The notes beneath the pieces were generated by a model, which saw nothing but the letters and a program-made list of their open reading frames with translations, was not told where the DNA came from and ran no database searches. From positions 20,487 through 84,486 of the forward strand of contig JAUSOQ010000066.1 of the NCBI GenBank assembly GCA_030655755.1: a stretch of 64,000 bases of DNA, given 5' to 3'. Within the stretch, counting starts at the first letter, position 1. Each line of letters opens with the position of its first letter. The DNA comes from Coriobacteriia bacterium (lineage in GTDB: Bacteria > Actinomycetota > Coriobacteriia > Anaerosomatales > Anaerosomataceae). The translations under genes and the position numbers were made by a program. Below are positions 50,853 through 60,304 of this stretch, one piece after another.

Positions 50853-51991
50853 GAGAGCCTCCTCGAGTAGGCGAGTGAGGCGATGGTTAGTGAGACGAGT
50901 GTGTAGAGCCCGAGAGCGATGAGTTGTGGAAGCACCGTCGCGACATCGGCACCCTTGAGGAAGACCGAGCGCGCGATGACCATCATGTAGCGTCCCGGGA
51001 AGAGGTATGAGATGAACTGCAGGGCAGGAGGGATGCTTTCCAGCGGGAACGCGAAGCCGGAGAGCATGAAGCCCGGCAAGAAGCTGATGAGGAGCCCCGC
51101 CATGTTGGCCACCTCTACCGAGGATGCTCTGACCGAGATGAGTAGCCCGATCGCGAGTGAGGAGAACACGAAGAGCACGCTCCCCAGCGCGAGCGCGAGA
51201 ACACTCCCGCGAAGTGGCACGCCGAACAGGAGCACACCTACCGCCACGATCACTGCTGTCTCCACGAACGCGAGGAGCACCCAGGGCAGCACCTTGCCCA
51301 CCATGAGCTCGGCGCGACGGATCGGCGAGACCGTGAGCTGCTCGAACGTCCCCTGGTCGCGTTCCTTGACGAGAGAGACCGCCGTCTGTTGGATGGTCAC
51401 GATCATGATGATGACCACCATGAGTCCGGGGATGAGGAAGTCTGCCGAGCGACGGTCGGGGTTGTACCATGTGCGGATCTGCGGTGATAGACCGCCGACT
51501 GCGCTCATGTCCAGACCCTGGTTCTCGGCCCAACTCACAAGGACGTGCCTATCTTCAGTAGAGGAGAGCGCGACCGCATAGGCCCGGCCCAGTTGTGCAG
51601 AGTTGGGTTCACTTCCGTCGATGAGTATCGCGACCTCGGCCTTGTGGCCCTCGGCGATCGCATCGGCGAACCCGGGTCGTATGATGAGCGCCACTTTTGC
51701 CTGACTGGTGTCGAAGGCGTTATCAGCTTCGGTGTCGCTTTCAATGTGGTCGACGACGCGGAAGAACTCGGAATGCTCGAATGCAGCCAGGTACTCGCGT
51801 GAGGCGGTCGTGCGGTCCTGATCGAGGATCACGGTGGGTACATTGCCCACGTCGAACGAGATCGCGTAGCTGAAGAGCAGCAGCTGGATGACCGGCATCA
51901 AGAGCACGCTCATGAGCGTGCGCGGGTCACGCCGGATGTGGATGAACTCCTTGCGCGTGATGGCGATAACGCGGCGTAGCGCGGCTCTCAT
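50849..51991 (-). CDS. ABC-2 permease (YbhR/YbhS type), first
   Basis: A 380-residue permease of the same layout as its neighbour: helix at about 24-44, outer domain 45-180 and five C-terminal helices. It carries LVKERDQGTFEQLTVSPIRRAELMVGKVLPW. The ATG overlaps the preceding ATPase stop (ATGA). The two permeases probably form a heterodimer. Confidence 0.9.
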   Translation of the reverse strand: MRAALRRVIAITRKEFIHIRRDPRTLMSVLLMPVIQLLLFSYAISFDVGNVPTVILDQDRTTASREYLAAFEHSEFFRVVDHIESDTEADNAFDTSQAKVALIIRPGFADAIAEGHKAEVAILIDGSEPNSAQLGRAYAVALSSTEDRHVLVSWAENQGLDMSAVGGLSPQIRTWYNPDRRSADFLIPGLMVVIIMIVTIQQTAVSLVKERDQGTFEQLTVSPIRRAELMVGKVLPWVLLAFVETAVIVAVGVLLFGVPLRGSVLALALGSVLFVFSSLAIGLLISVRASSVEVANMAGLLISFLPGFMLSGFAFPLESIPPALQFISYLFPGRYMMVIARSVFLKGADVATVLPQLIALGLYTLVSLTIASLAYSRRLS

Positions 51992-52806
51992 GCGCCCGCC
52001 TCCCCTGCGCGTGCCTGCGCGATCACGTAGGCGAACGCGTTTTCCATGCTCACGCGGTCAGCGCAGGTCTCTTCACGTACGCGCTGTTTGAGGTGTCGTG
52101 GCGTGTCGTGGAGCAACACCCGCCCACTGTCGAGGAACACGACTTCAGTGCAGCGTTCGGCTTCATCCATGTACGGTGTGGCAACGAGTACGGTGATTCC
52201 CTGGCGATGAAGCCCTGCGATGATGCGCCAGAACTCGCGGCGAGCCACCGGGTCGACGCCGGTCGTGGGTTCATCCAGCAGTAGTAGGTCAGGCTCGTGC
52301 ATGAGTGTCACGGCAAGTGCGAGTTTCTGCTTCATTCCTCCGGAGAGGTATTGTGCCTGTCGTGAGGCGAACTCGGTCAAGCCGCTGAATTCCAGGAGGC
52401 GAGCAGCACGGGCACCCATCTCGTGCCGTGGCGTGCCACGAAGAGCGGCGAAGAAATCGAGATTCTCGCGTACAGTGAGATCGGGGTACAGGCTGAACGT
52501 CTGCGACATGTATCCGATGCGCGGTTTGATGGCGTTCGGGTCGTGTGCGGCCGAATGCCCGAACACGAATGCGTCACCGTCGCTCGGCGCCAGTACGGTT
52601 GCGAGCATCCGAATGAAGGTGGACTTGCCGGCGCCATCAGGGCCGAGCAGTCCGAAAAGTGCGCCACGCGGCACCGTGAGCGAAACGTCGTCGACTGCGG
52701 CCAGGTCACCGAAGCGGTGCACGAGCGAACGCGTCTCGATCGCGAGTGACTCGTCGCCCAAGGTGCGGTCACCGTGACGGTGGAATATGTCAAGCAGAGA
52801 GGTCAC
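51988..52806 (-). CDS. ABC transporter ATPase (first of operon)
   Basis: A 272-residue ABC ATPase with Walker A GPDGAGKSTF (about 55-64), Q-loop YMSQTFSLY, signature LSGGMKQKLALA and Walker B LLLLDEPTTGVDP. Unlike the other ATPase its signature is canonical, so the two subunits may have unequal catalytic sites. The GTG start overlaps the HlyD stop (GTGA). Confidence 0.93.
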   Translation of the reverse strand: MTSLLDIFHRHGDRTLGDESLAIETRSLVHRFGDLAAVDDVSLTVPRGALFGLLGPDGAGKSTFIRMLATVLAPSDGDAFVFGHSAAHDPNAIKPRIGYMSQTFSLYPDLTVRENLDFFAALRGTPRHEMGARAARLLEFSGLTEFASRQAQYLSGGMKQKLALAVTLMHEPDLLLLDEPTTGVDPVARREFWRIIAGLHRQGITVLVATPYMDEAERCTEVVFLDSGRVLLHDTPRHLKQRVREETCADRVSMENAFAYVIAQARAGEAGA

Positions 52807-53576
52807 CGGAACTCCACGTCCGCAGGCATCCCTGGTTTGAGTACACCGCTGGAGTTCGTCACGCGCAGACGCACCTCGTATACCAGCTTGACGCGTTGTT
52901 CTCTGGTCTCGACGTTGCTTGGCGTGAACTCCGCCTGGTTCGAGATGAAGGTGACCACCGCGTTGAACGCGGTGTCCGAGGAGTCCACATATACGATGGC
53001 TTTCTGTCCGAGGTGGACCTCGCCGATGCGGGTCTCCGGGATGTACACGCTCACGTTGAGGTTTGCAAGATCGGCGATCGTGGCCAGCGTCTTGCCCGGT
53101 GCGGTGTTCTCGCCGATAGCTCCCACAACACTCGTGAGCGTACCGTCCACCGGCGCCGTCACACGGGTGTAGGCCTGTTGTGCCTCGACCATTGCGAGCA
53201 TGGCTTGGGCCTGATCCACGCGAGCTGTCGCCTGCGCGATCTCGGCCGCCGTCCCATCATCATCCGTGACCTGCGCGAGTGCGGCCTGCGCCGCGCGTAC
53301 ACCGGCCTCAGCCTGGGCGACCTGTGCATCGACGATGGCGCTGTCGAGCGTGAAGAGGACGTCTCCCTCGGCAACGTGTGCGCCTTCAGTGGCGTTCGCT
53401 TCGGCGATCCGACCGGCCAGAAGAGGAGAGACCGAGACCTCGTCAGCCTCGATCGTGCCACTGCCACCCAGCACTGCGGTGTCATCGTTCCCGCCGACAA
53501 GGTAGGTGGAATAGCCCCACCATACTGCGCCGGCGATTGCGAGTAGTGCGATCACGGCAGGAATGCGCTTCTTCAT
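52803..53576 (-). CDS. HlyD/EmrA-type membrane fusion protein (YbhG-like)
   Basis: A 257-residue periplasmic-adaptor-type protein: one N-terminal membrane helix (about 5-28), a split biotinyl-lipoyl domain, a coiled-coil hairpin (about 80-130) and a beta-barrel domain. The pattern matches YbhG. In a Gram-positive cell it would form an outer-face cap on the permease. GAGGAGAGAAG precedes the ATG. Confidence 0.9.
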   Translation of the reverse strand: MKKRIPAVIALLAIAGAVWWGYSTYLVGGNDDTAVLGGSGTIEADEVSVSPLLAGRIAEANATEGAHVAEGDVLFTLDSAIVDAQVAQAEAGVRAAQAALAQVTDDDGTAAEIAQATARVDQAQAMLAMVEAQQAYTRVTAPVDGTLTSVVGAIGENTAPGKTLATIADLANLNVSVYIPETRIGEVHLGQKAIVYVDSSDTAFNAVVTFISNQAEFTPSNVETREQRVKLVYEVRLRVTNSSGVLKPGMPADVEFR

Positions 53577-53601
53577 CTTCTCTCCTCGGTCTTCCGGTGG
53601 C

Positions 53602-54738
53602 CTAGCGGCCGGTGTTTACGATGATGTCCACTGGTGCTCCGGGCGGGAGCCCGACGCTGCTGTCGATCCGGATGTACACGCGCACTGCGCGAACCATGTG
53701 TATGTCGCGTGTGGCTTGCGCGGTGGGCGGATATTCGTATGATTCGGCAAGTCTGATGACGGTTCCACTCAAGGTGGATGAGAGATAGTCGGCCCCCACA
53801 CACACGTGCGTCCCCTCGGCCAACAGTGCCGCGTCGAGCTCGGCCACGTATGCCTCGACGATGGCGTTGCCATCGGGACGTATGCGAATGAACGGGGCCC
53901 CGGCATATACGGCCGTGCCAACCGTCGCTGCTTGCGTGACGATGCCGTCTACGGGCGTCCGCACTGTGGCGATCTTAAGTCTTGCCTGTGCGAGTGCCAC
54001 TCCTGCCTGTGCGGCATCTGCGGCGTATGAGGCGGCCCTCTGCGCATCACCGAGTACCACGATCGCATCGCTTATGGTGGCACGGGCGTTCTCGAGTTTT
54101 GCCAGACCCGCCTCGACCTGTGCGATACCGGCGTCGAGCTTTGCCAGACTCGCTTCGAGCTGTGCGATGATCGCGCCCGGATCAGAAGGCACTTGCCCGG
54201 GCGGCATGGTCGCCGGCACGCTCGGTGTCGTCGGTAGTGAGCGTGCCAGTTCACGTGCGTCCGCAAGGTTCGCTGCCACGTCAGCGCGCATGCCGTTGAG
54301 GTCGGCAAGTGTGACTCGCACCTCACGTCGTTTGGTGTCCAGGTCATCTCGTCCGTCGGTGGCATCGTCGGCCTTCTCGCCGAGAAGCGCCACGGTTGCG
54401 GAGGCTTCAGCGGCAGACGCATACGCGAACGAGAGTGCGTCATCCAAAGAAGTGGTGTCGAGCGTAGCGATGATGTCGCCGGCACGCACATGGTCGCCGA
54501 CGATCACGTGCATCTCCGTGAGGAGTCCGGCTACCGTCGGTTGGCCGGGGGTCGCCGCCGTGGTGGGGGCATCCGAGCGTAGGAGCGGTACAAAGACCTC
54601 ACACTCCTCAGCATAGACCCGTCCGGCGATCTGCACTGTTGCCGGCGTGGCGCGATCGACGACCACACTCCAAGCAGCTGCGGCCACAAGAGTGACCACA
54701 GACAGCACGATGACGAGCGGTCCCAGCAGACGCTTCAA
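53602..54738 (-). CDS. HlyD-type membrane fusion protein (first gene of exporter operon)
   Basis: A 378-residue adaptor with an N-terminal membrane helix (about 7-28), lipoyl half-motifs around 70-95 and 260-290, and a longer coiled-coil hairpin (about 100-250) than its partner. The start is taken as TTG 54738, with GGAG at 54748-54745; a TTG at 54750 lacks a ribosome-binding site. A second adaptor gene right after it is unusual; they may form a mixed ring. Confidence 0.87.
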   Translation of the reverse strand: MKRLLGPLVIVLSVVTLVAAAAWSVVVDRATPATVQIAGRVYAEECEVFVPLLRSDAPTTAATPGQPTVAGLLTEMHVIVGDHVRAGDIIATLDTTSLDDALSFAYASAAEASATVALLGEKADDATDGRDDLDTKRREVRVTLADLNGMRADVAANLADARELARSLPTTPSVPATMPPGQVPSDPGAIIAQLEASLAKLDAGIAQVEAGLAKLENARATISDAIVVLGDAQRAASYAADAAQAGVALAQARLKIATVRTPVDGIVTQAATVGTAVYAGAPFIRIRPDGNAIVEAYVAELDAALLAEGTHVCVGADYLSSTLSGTVIRLAESYEYPPTAQATRDIHMVRAVRVYIRIDSSVGLPPGAPVDIIVNTGR

Positions 54739-54757
54739 GAGGTACTCCAAGTGGGAC

Positions 54758-54773
54758 GTGAGTTATCGCTCAC
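54758..54773. promoter_or_regulatory. Palindromic operator candidate of the exporter operon
   Basis: GTGAG-TTATCG-CTCAC is a 16-bp inverted repeat placed directly after the -10 box of the exporter promoter and before the first gene. TetR proteins typically bind such sites, and the operon ends with a tetR gene. Confidence 0.6.
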
Positions 54774-54774
54774 T

Positions 54775-54803
54775 AACATCTACTGAGTACTTCGCGGTGT
54801 CAA
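54775..54803 (-). promoter_or_regulatory. Promoter of the exporter operon
   Basis: A perfect -35 TTGACA (54803-54798), a 17-base spacer and GATGTT (54780-54775) on the - strand; the -10 is poor, which fits a regulated promoter. Confidence 0.6.
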
Positions 54804-54910
54804 GCCCGATCACGGACTTTGGCCGTACTATGGGGTGTTGCTGCGTGTGCGTGCGCGGTATTGTTGCATAGAACATCACCGCTTCTGTATCGCTATGAAG
54901 GAGAATCCAT

Positions 54911-55921
54911 ATGATCAAGGTCGCCGTCTGGGGTACTGGCATGATGGGGCAGGGGCTTTTGGGCTTTCTGCTGGACAGGCCCAAAGACGTGGAGCTTGTA
55001 GGCGCCATCGTCACCAACCCCGCTAAAGAAGGCAAGACGGTCGGTGAACTGCTCGGCCGTGACTGCGACGTGAAGATGACGGCCGACTTCGCCACCGTGT
55101 TGGCCACCAAGCCTGACGTCGTCTGCATCTGTACACAGAGCAACCTCGATGAGGTCACCGCTCAGATAGAGCCGTGCGTACGCGCCGGCGCGAACGTGCT
55201 GTGCATCGCCGAGAAACTCGCGTATCCCTGGGCGAGCGACTCGGAGTGGGCCGATCGGTTCGAGGAGCTTGCCCAGGAGTACGGCGTGTCGATCATGGGC
55301 ACCGGCATCAACCCCGGCTTCATCCTCGACGCGATGATCGTCGCGTGGAGCTCCATCTGCTTGCGAGTGGACAAGATCGAGGCCCAGCGCGTGAACGACC
55401 TCGCACCATTTGGTCCTACGGTCATGGCGAGCCAGGGCGTGGGCACCACCATTGAAGAGTTCGAGCGAGGCGTGGCCGACGGTACGATCGTCGGTCACAT
55501 CGGTTTCCCCGAGTCCATCGCTCTCATCGCTGACGCGCTCGGCTGGGAGATCGACCGCGTTGAGGAGACGCGCGAGCCTATCGTCACGAGCGTCGAACGT
55601 TCCACCCCGCATGTGATCGTGAAGCCGGGCGACGTCGTGGGTTGCAAGCAGATCGGCCGTGGGTACATAGGCGACGAGCTCAAGATCGAGCTCATCCACC
55701 CTCAGCAGATCCACCCCGAGATGGAGGGCGTCGACACCGGCGACTACATCAAGATCTACGGCGATCCCGAGGTGAATATGGTGAACAGTCCCGAGATCCC
55801 CGGCGGCAAAGGTACCTACGCGAGCACCGGAAACTACATCCCACTGCTGGTGGACGCCCCTGCGGGCATACTCACTGTTGTGGACATGCCACTCCCGAGG
55901 TTCTGGGCCCCGACCGTCTAG
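54911..55921 (+). CDS. ord: 2,4-diaminopentanoate dehydrogenase
   Basis: A 336-residue NAD(P)-dependent dehydrogenase related to dihydrodipicolinate reductase (VAVWGTGMMGQGL at residues 4-16). It converts (2R,4S)-2,4-diaminopentanoate to 2-amino-4-oxopentanoate with release of ammonia in ornithine fermentation. The identity rests on both the sequence type (IMGTGINPGFILDAM, PGGKGTYASTGNYIP) and the following ortA-ortB-oraS-oraE genes. AAGGAG lies before the ATG at 54911. It begins the operon, divergent from the exporter. Confidence 0.93.
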   Translation: MIKVAVWGTGMMGQGLLGFLLDRPKDVELVGAIVTNPAKEGKTVGELLGRDCDVKMTADFATVLATKPDVVCICTQSNLDEVTAQIEPCVRAGANVLCIAEKLAYPWASDSEWADRFEELAQEYGVSIMGTGINPGFILDAMIVAWSSICLRVDKIEAQRVNDLAPFGPTVMASQGVGTTIEEFERGVADGTIVGHIGFPESIALIADALGWEIDRVEETREPIVTSVERSTPHVIVKPGDVVGCKQIGRGYIGDELKIELIHPQQIHPEMEGVDTGDYIKIYGDPEVNMVNSPEIPGGKGTYASTGNYIPLLVDAPAGILTVVDMPLPRFWAPTV

Positions 55922-55933
55922 AGGTGACCGATC

Positions 55934-56272
55934 ATGTCTGAGACCGAGCGCTGCACCAGTGGCGACTGGGTCGAGATCGAGCGCGTGCTGCTCGAGCCCG
56001 CTGACCGTTCGACGAACCTGCCGCCGGAGACCGCAGCCCAGCCGCTCCTCGTGTGGGTGAAGGGCTTCGCACTGGCCGACGCCGCCGTGGGTGACGAGCT
56101 TGAGGTCGAGACGATGACCGGTCGCACGGTGGCCGGGCGTCTCACCGAGGTCGACCCCGGCTACTTCCACACCTTCGGCAGGCCCACGCCGGAGCTCACG
56201 CGCGTGGGACGCGATTTGCGCAAGCGAGTTGCCGCCTACCGCGCCTCCGCTGACGCGAAGGCGGGTGAGTGA
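55934..56272 (+). CDS. ortA: 2-amino-4-oxopentanoate thiolase, small subunit OrtA
   Basis: A 112-residue OrtA. With OrtB it splits 2-amino-4-oxopentanoate with CoA into acetyl-CoA and D-alanine. The pattern GDWVEIERVLLEPADRSTNLPPETAAQPLLVWVKGF is typical. GAGGTGA lies before the ATG. The stop overlaps the ortB start region. Confidence 0.93.
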   Translation: MSETERCTSGDWVEIERVLLEPADRSTNLPPETAAQPLLVWVKGFALADAAVGDELEVETMTGRTVAGRLTEVDPGYFHTFGRPTPELTRVGRDLRKRVAAYRASADAKAGE

Positions 56273-57683
56273 CGTGGCGGGACGCACCGAAGCGATCCTT
56301 GCGCGCAAAGGCGAGATCATGAAGCGTGCGCTCGGCATGGACTACGCCGAGTTCGAGCGCAGCCCCATCGCCTTCGACTACGAGGGTCTCATGGGCGCAC
56401 ACGGCTACTCCCTGCAAGACATCATCGGCATCCAGTTTGCGGCCGGCGTGGGCAAGACGCCGCTGCTCGAGCTGCGTAACCTTACCGATCTCGTGCGCTC
56501 TTACGCCGAGTCTGGCCACGGCGCGCGCATCTTCGTCAAAGACGAGGCCGCCAACATGGCCGGCTCGTTCAAAGACCGGCGCGCCAGCGTGAGCATCCAT
56601 GTCGCCAAGGAGAAGGGCTACGAGGGCGTCATCGCCGCAACCAGCGGTAACTACGGCGCCGCCGTCTCGAGCCAGGCCGCGCGCGCGGCGCTCAAGTGCA
56701 TCATCGTGCAGGAGGCGTTCGACTCGCGCCATGTCGGTCAGCCCGAGATCATCGAGAAGTCCCGCATCTGCGAGGCGTTCGGCGCCGAGGTCATCCAGCT
56801 CTCGGTGGGTCCGGAGCTCTTCAGCTACATGCTCGAGCTCCTCGAGGAGACCAGTTACCTTGCGGCCTCGCTGTACTCGGCGTTCGGCGTATCGGGCATC
56901 GAGACGCTGGGTTGGGAGCTGGCCGAGGAGATGACGGCGCTCACCGGCGCTCCTCCGACGCACGTGGTCGTCACGCACGCTGGCGGCGGCAATACCACCG
57001 GCACCGCGCGCGGCCTCAAGCGAGCCGGCGCGAAAACCGAGATCGTGAGCGCGAGCGTCGACCTGAGTGGTCTGCACATGGCCTCCGATCATGACTTCAA
57101 CCGCAAGAGCTTCACCACCGGCCACACCGGCTTCGGCGTGCCGTTCGCCACCTGGCCCGACCGCGCCGACGTGCCGCGCAACGCCGCGCGGGCGCTACGC
57201 TACATGGACCGCTATCTCACCGTCAGCCAGGGTGAGGTCTTCTACGTGACCGAGGCGATGGCCAAGCTCGAAGGCCTCGAGCGCGGGCCGAGTGGCAACA
57301 CCGCCATGGCGGCCGCGATGTCGCTTGCTCGCGACCTGCCGAGCGACGCGACCGTGGTGGTGCAGGAGACCGAGTACACCGGCGCCGGCAAGCATCACTG
57401 GGCGCAGCTCAACTTCGCACGCCAGCAAGGTATCGAGGTGCGCGCGGGGGATCCGAAGGACAACGTTCCAGGCACCAACATCATCATCCCCGAGCGGCCC
57501 GAGCAGATCCACGCATTGGACTTCGACCTGTCCAAGATGCATCGCAGCTACGTGCGCAACGCGCTTGCGCATGCACCCGAAGGTTACGTGCCCACACCCG
57601 AAGACATCCTGTTCCTGGCCGAGGACAGCAACACGACACCGGCGACAGTCGAAGAGATCATCGCCGGTCTCAAGGAGGCGTAG
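56265..57683 (+). CDS. ortB: 2-amino-4-oxopentanoate thiolase, PLP subunit OrtB
   Basis: A 472-residue PLP enzyme of the threonine-synthase-like fold. The PLP lysine is K103 in GSFKDRRAS; the glycine-rich phosphate loop is SGNYGAA and later GGGNTTGTA. It starts at the GTG 56265 that overlaps the end of ortA by 8 bases (GTG 56274 is possible). The next gene starts on the base after its stop. Confidence 0.93.
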   Translation: MSDVAGRTEAILARKGEIMKRALGMDYAEFERSPIAFDYEGLMGAHGYSLQDIIGIQFAAGVGKTPLLELRNLTDLVRSYAESGHGARIFVKDEAANMAGSFKDRRASVSIHVAKEKGYEGVIAATSGNYGAAVSSQAARAALKCIIVQEAFDSRHVGQPEIIEKSRICEAFGAEVIQLSVGPELFSYMLELLEETSYLAASLYSAFGVSGIETLGWELAEEMTALTGAPPTHVVVTHAGGGNTTGTARGLKRAGAKTEIVSASVDLSGLHMASDHDFNRKSFTTGHTGFGVPFATWPDRADVPRNAARALRYMDRYLTVSQGEVFYVTEAMAKLEGLERGPSGNTAMAAAMSLARDLPSDATVVVQETEYTGAGKHHWAQLNFARQQGIEVRAGDPKDNVPGTNIIIPERPEQIHALDFDLSKMHRSYVRNALAHAPEGYVPTPEDILFLAEDSNTTPATVEEIIAGLKEA

Positions 57684-58046
57684 ATGGTCCGCCCCGACAC
57701 GTTCAACGAGGTCCGCGAGCATCTGGCGGATCTGTCCGACGAGCAACTCGAAGCCCGTTTCTGGGAGCTCTCGAACCAGGTCGTGGCCCCGCTCGTCGAG
57801 CTCGCTCGTACGCACACGTCGCCCTCGATCGAGCGCAGCGTGCTCATGCGCATGGGCATCGACTCGCGCACGTGCATGGCCGTGGTTGTTGAGTGCGAGA
57901 AGCGCGGGCTTCTCGGCCATGGGGCTGGACACGTCGTGTACGTCTGCATGCAGACGTGGCGTTGCGATGCTCCGGAGGCGGCGCGTCGACTTGCCGAGGG
58001 CGACGGCTGGGAGACGGTCGACGCGAAGTGGGGTGGCGTGCGATGA
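57684..58046 (+). CDS. oraS: D-ornithine 4,5-aminomutase, small subunit OraS
   Basis: A 120-residue OraS. With OraE it moves the terminal amino group of D-ornithine from C5 to C4, giving 2,4-diaminopentanoate. AGGAGG lies before the ATG. The stop overlaps the oraE ATG by 4 bases, so the subunits are made in step. Confidence 0.93.
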   Translation: MVRPDTFNEVREHLADLSDEQLEARFWELSNQVVAPLVELARTHTSPSIERSVLMRMGIDSRTCMAVVVECEKRGLLGHGAGHVVYVCMQTWRCDAPEAARRLAEGDGWETVDAKWGGVR

Positions 58047-60289
58047 GCGACATGCCGCGCGACCTCCACGACGCCCCTCTCGATCCGAACGTGAAACTCG
58101 ACATCGAGGCGCTGCTGGAAGGCCTTGAGCACTACCGCCCGCGCCGCCACGGCTGGACGTGGCGCACGCAGGCGCCGGACCAGGACCTGTACGAGTTCTC
58201 GTATCGGGAGACGTCGGAGAACGTCACCAACAGCATCCCTCTGCCGGCAGCGCACTACTTCGACAACATCGATCCGCAGCCCGACTGCGTCATTACCACC
58301 GAGATCGCGTCCGGGCGGCCGGAAGACGACATTCGCCGCATGCGCATGGCCGCGTGGCACGGCGCCGACCACATGATGGTCATCCGTACCGCCGGGCAGA
58401 GCCACATCGACGGGCTGCTCGAGGGCACGCCTGAGGGCGTGGGCGGCATCGCGGTCACCCGCAAACAGTGCCGGCTCACACGCCGCGCGCTCGATCTCAT
58501 CGAGGACGAGGTCGGTCGCCCCATCAACTACCACAGCTATGTGAGCGGCGTCGCCGGACCTGAGATCGCGGTCATGTTCGCCGAGGAAGGCGTCAACGGC
58601 GCGCACCAGGACCCGCAGTACAACGTGCTGTATCGCAACATCAACATGTACCGCAGCTTCGTGGACTCCGCTGTCGCCAAGCACGTGATGGCTGCCGCCG
58701 GCATCCTGCAGATCGATGGTGCGCACAACGCGAACGCCACGGCGGTCAAGGCGTGGAAGGTCATGCCCGAGCTGCTCGTGCAGCACGCGATCAACTGTGC
58801 CTACTCGGTGGCGGTTGGCATGCCGAAGGAGAACATCGCGCTTTCCACGGTGCCGCCGGATGCCGCGCCTGCCCCATGTATGCGAATGGACCTGCCGTAC
58901 GCGATCGCGCTGCGCGACCTGTTCGGCGAGTACAAGATGCGGGCGCAGGAGAACACACGCTACATGGAGTCCGACGGTCGCGACGCCACGGTCAGCCACG
59001 TCATGAACCTCATGATCTCGCGGCTGACCTCGGCCGATATCCAGTCTACGATCACGCCCGACGAGGGTCGCAACGTGCCGTGGCACTACAACAACGTGGC
59101 CGCGGTCGACACCGCGAAGCAGTCGCTCGTGGGCATGGACGGCCTGCGCGAGGCGGTGAAGATCGATCGCGAGAATCCGGAACTGAAGACACGCGTGCGC
59201 GAGATCAAGGAGCGCGCGGTGCTGTTCTTGGAGGCCATGCTGCGCGACGGCGGCTACTTCGCGGGCGTGGAGAAGGCGTACTTCGTCGACTCGGGGGAGT
59301 ATCCCGAGACCAACGACGATGGTATCGCGCGCTGCAGCGACGGCGGTGTGGCCGAGGGTACGATCGTCCCGCGTGCCGATGATTACATGGCGCCGGTCTG
59401 CCACCACTTCGGCGTGAACCACCTGCCGGAAGGGTACCGCGGGCGCGCATTCGGCGAAGCGGCGCCCTGCGACCTCATCGGCGGATGCACGCTGTGTGAC
59501 GACACGAAGGTGCCGTTTACTGACGAACTCGACCCGACAGATAACGCGGCGATGCGGCTTGCGCAGACCGCGGAGCAACGCGAGCGCGATCTCATCAAGC
59601 CCGAGGTCGAGTGGGCAGGAGACGGCATCGTCGCCGTCACGATGTTCCTGCCCGCCGCCGAGCGTGTGGCCGAGGCCGCGGCGCTCGAGCTCGGCAAGGC
59701 GATGAACCTCGTGGACTGCGAGGTCATCCATAAGCGGGTGATGCATCCGGCCGAGGGTACGCTCATCGAGCTCAAGGGTCGCCTGGACGTGGCGATCGAC
59801 CCCAAGACGCTCGTCATTCCCGAGCCGCCCGAAGTCCTCACCGACGAGGAGATCCGCGACTTCGTGCACGAGCGCAACCTGCGCGTCGTGGCTGCGACCA
59901 TGGGCGAGGATGAGCACTCCGTGGGCATGCGTGAGATCATCGACCTCAAGCACGGCGGCCTGGAGAAGTGGAGCTTCTCCGTCACCTATCTCGGCACGAG
60001 CGTGCCCGTCGAGAAGGTGCTGGACGCCGCTATCGAGCACGCTGCGAGCGCGGTACTCATCTCCACGATCATCACGCATGGCGACATGCACCGCATCCAG
60101 ATGGAGAAGCTCGCCGATCTCGCCGCCGAGAAAGGTGTCCGAGACAAGCTGCTGCTGATCGCGGGCGGCACGCAGGTCACCGACGAGCTGGCTCGCAGTT
60201 GGGGTATGGACGCCGGCTTCGGGCGCAGGACCAAGGGCCTGGATGTCGCCAGCTTCATCGTGAAGGCGATGCGGGAGCGAGGGCGGTAG
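58043..60289 (+). CDS. oraE: D-ornithine 4,5-aminomutase, cobalamin/PLP subunit OraE
   Basis: A 748-residue adenosylcobalamin- and PLP-dependent aminomutase subunit. A TIM-barrel N-terminal part (about 30-450) is followed by a Rossmann cobalamin domain with the DxHxxG motif at D623-E-H625-S-V-G628, where the His ligates cobalt. Later GGTQVTDELARSWG fits the cofactor tail pocket. The protein is full length. It completes the set ord-ortA-ortB-oraS-oraE; ornithine racemase is not in the window. Confidence 0.95.
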   Translation: MSDMPRDLHDAPLDPNVKLDIEALLEGLEHYRPRRHGWTWRTQAPDQDLYEFSYRETSENVTNSIPLPAAHYFDNIDPQPDCVITTEIASGRPEDDIRRMRMAAWHGADHMMVIRTAGQSHIDGLLEGTPEGVGGIAVTRKQCRLTRRALDLIEDEVGRPINYHSYVSGVAGPEIAVMFAEEGVNGAHQDPQYNVLYRNINMYRSFVDSAVAKHVMAAAGILQIDGAHNANATAVKAWKVMPELLVQHAINCAYSVAVGMPKENIALSTVPPDAAPAPCMRMDLPYAIALRDLFGEYKMRAQENTRYMESDGRDATVSHVMNLMISRLTSADIQSTITPDEGRNVPWHYNNVAAVDTAKQSLVGMDGLREAVKIDRENPELKTRVREIKERAVLFLEAMLRDGGYFAGVEKAYFVDSGEYPETNDDGIARCSDGGVAEGTIVPRADDYMAPVCHHFGVNHLPEGYRGRAFGEAAPCDLIGGCTLCDDTKVPFTDELDPTDNAAMRLAQTAEQRERDLIKPEVEWAGDGIVAVTMFLPAAERVAEAAALELGKAMNLVDCEVIHKRVMHPAEGTLIELKGRLDVAIDPKTLVIPEPPEVLTDEEIRDFVHERNLRVVAATMGEDEHSVGMREIIDLKHGGLEKWSFSVTYLGTSVPVEKVLDAAIEHAASAVLISTIITHGDMHRIQMEKLADLAAEKGVRDKLLLIAGGTQVTDELARSWGMDAGFGRRTKGLDVASFIVKAMRERGR

Positions 60290-60304
60290 AGGCCCGTCGC
60301 GCTG

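Noticed and set aside
50853..51533. Long N-terminal extension of the second ABC-2 permease frame
   Set aside because: It overlaps the first permease in the same direction and has shadow composition; the GTG at 50852 has an excellent ribosome-binding site and gives the normal family length.
57584..60091. An open frame of more than 800 codons on the - strand across the oraE gene
   Set aside because: It is antisense to a clear aminomutase gene, is extremely rich in His, Arg, Asp and Val as expected of a G+C-rich shadow frame, has no ribosome-binding site and matches no family.
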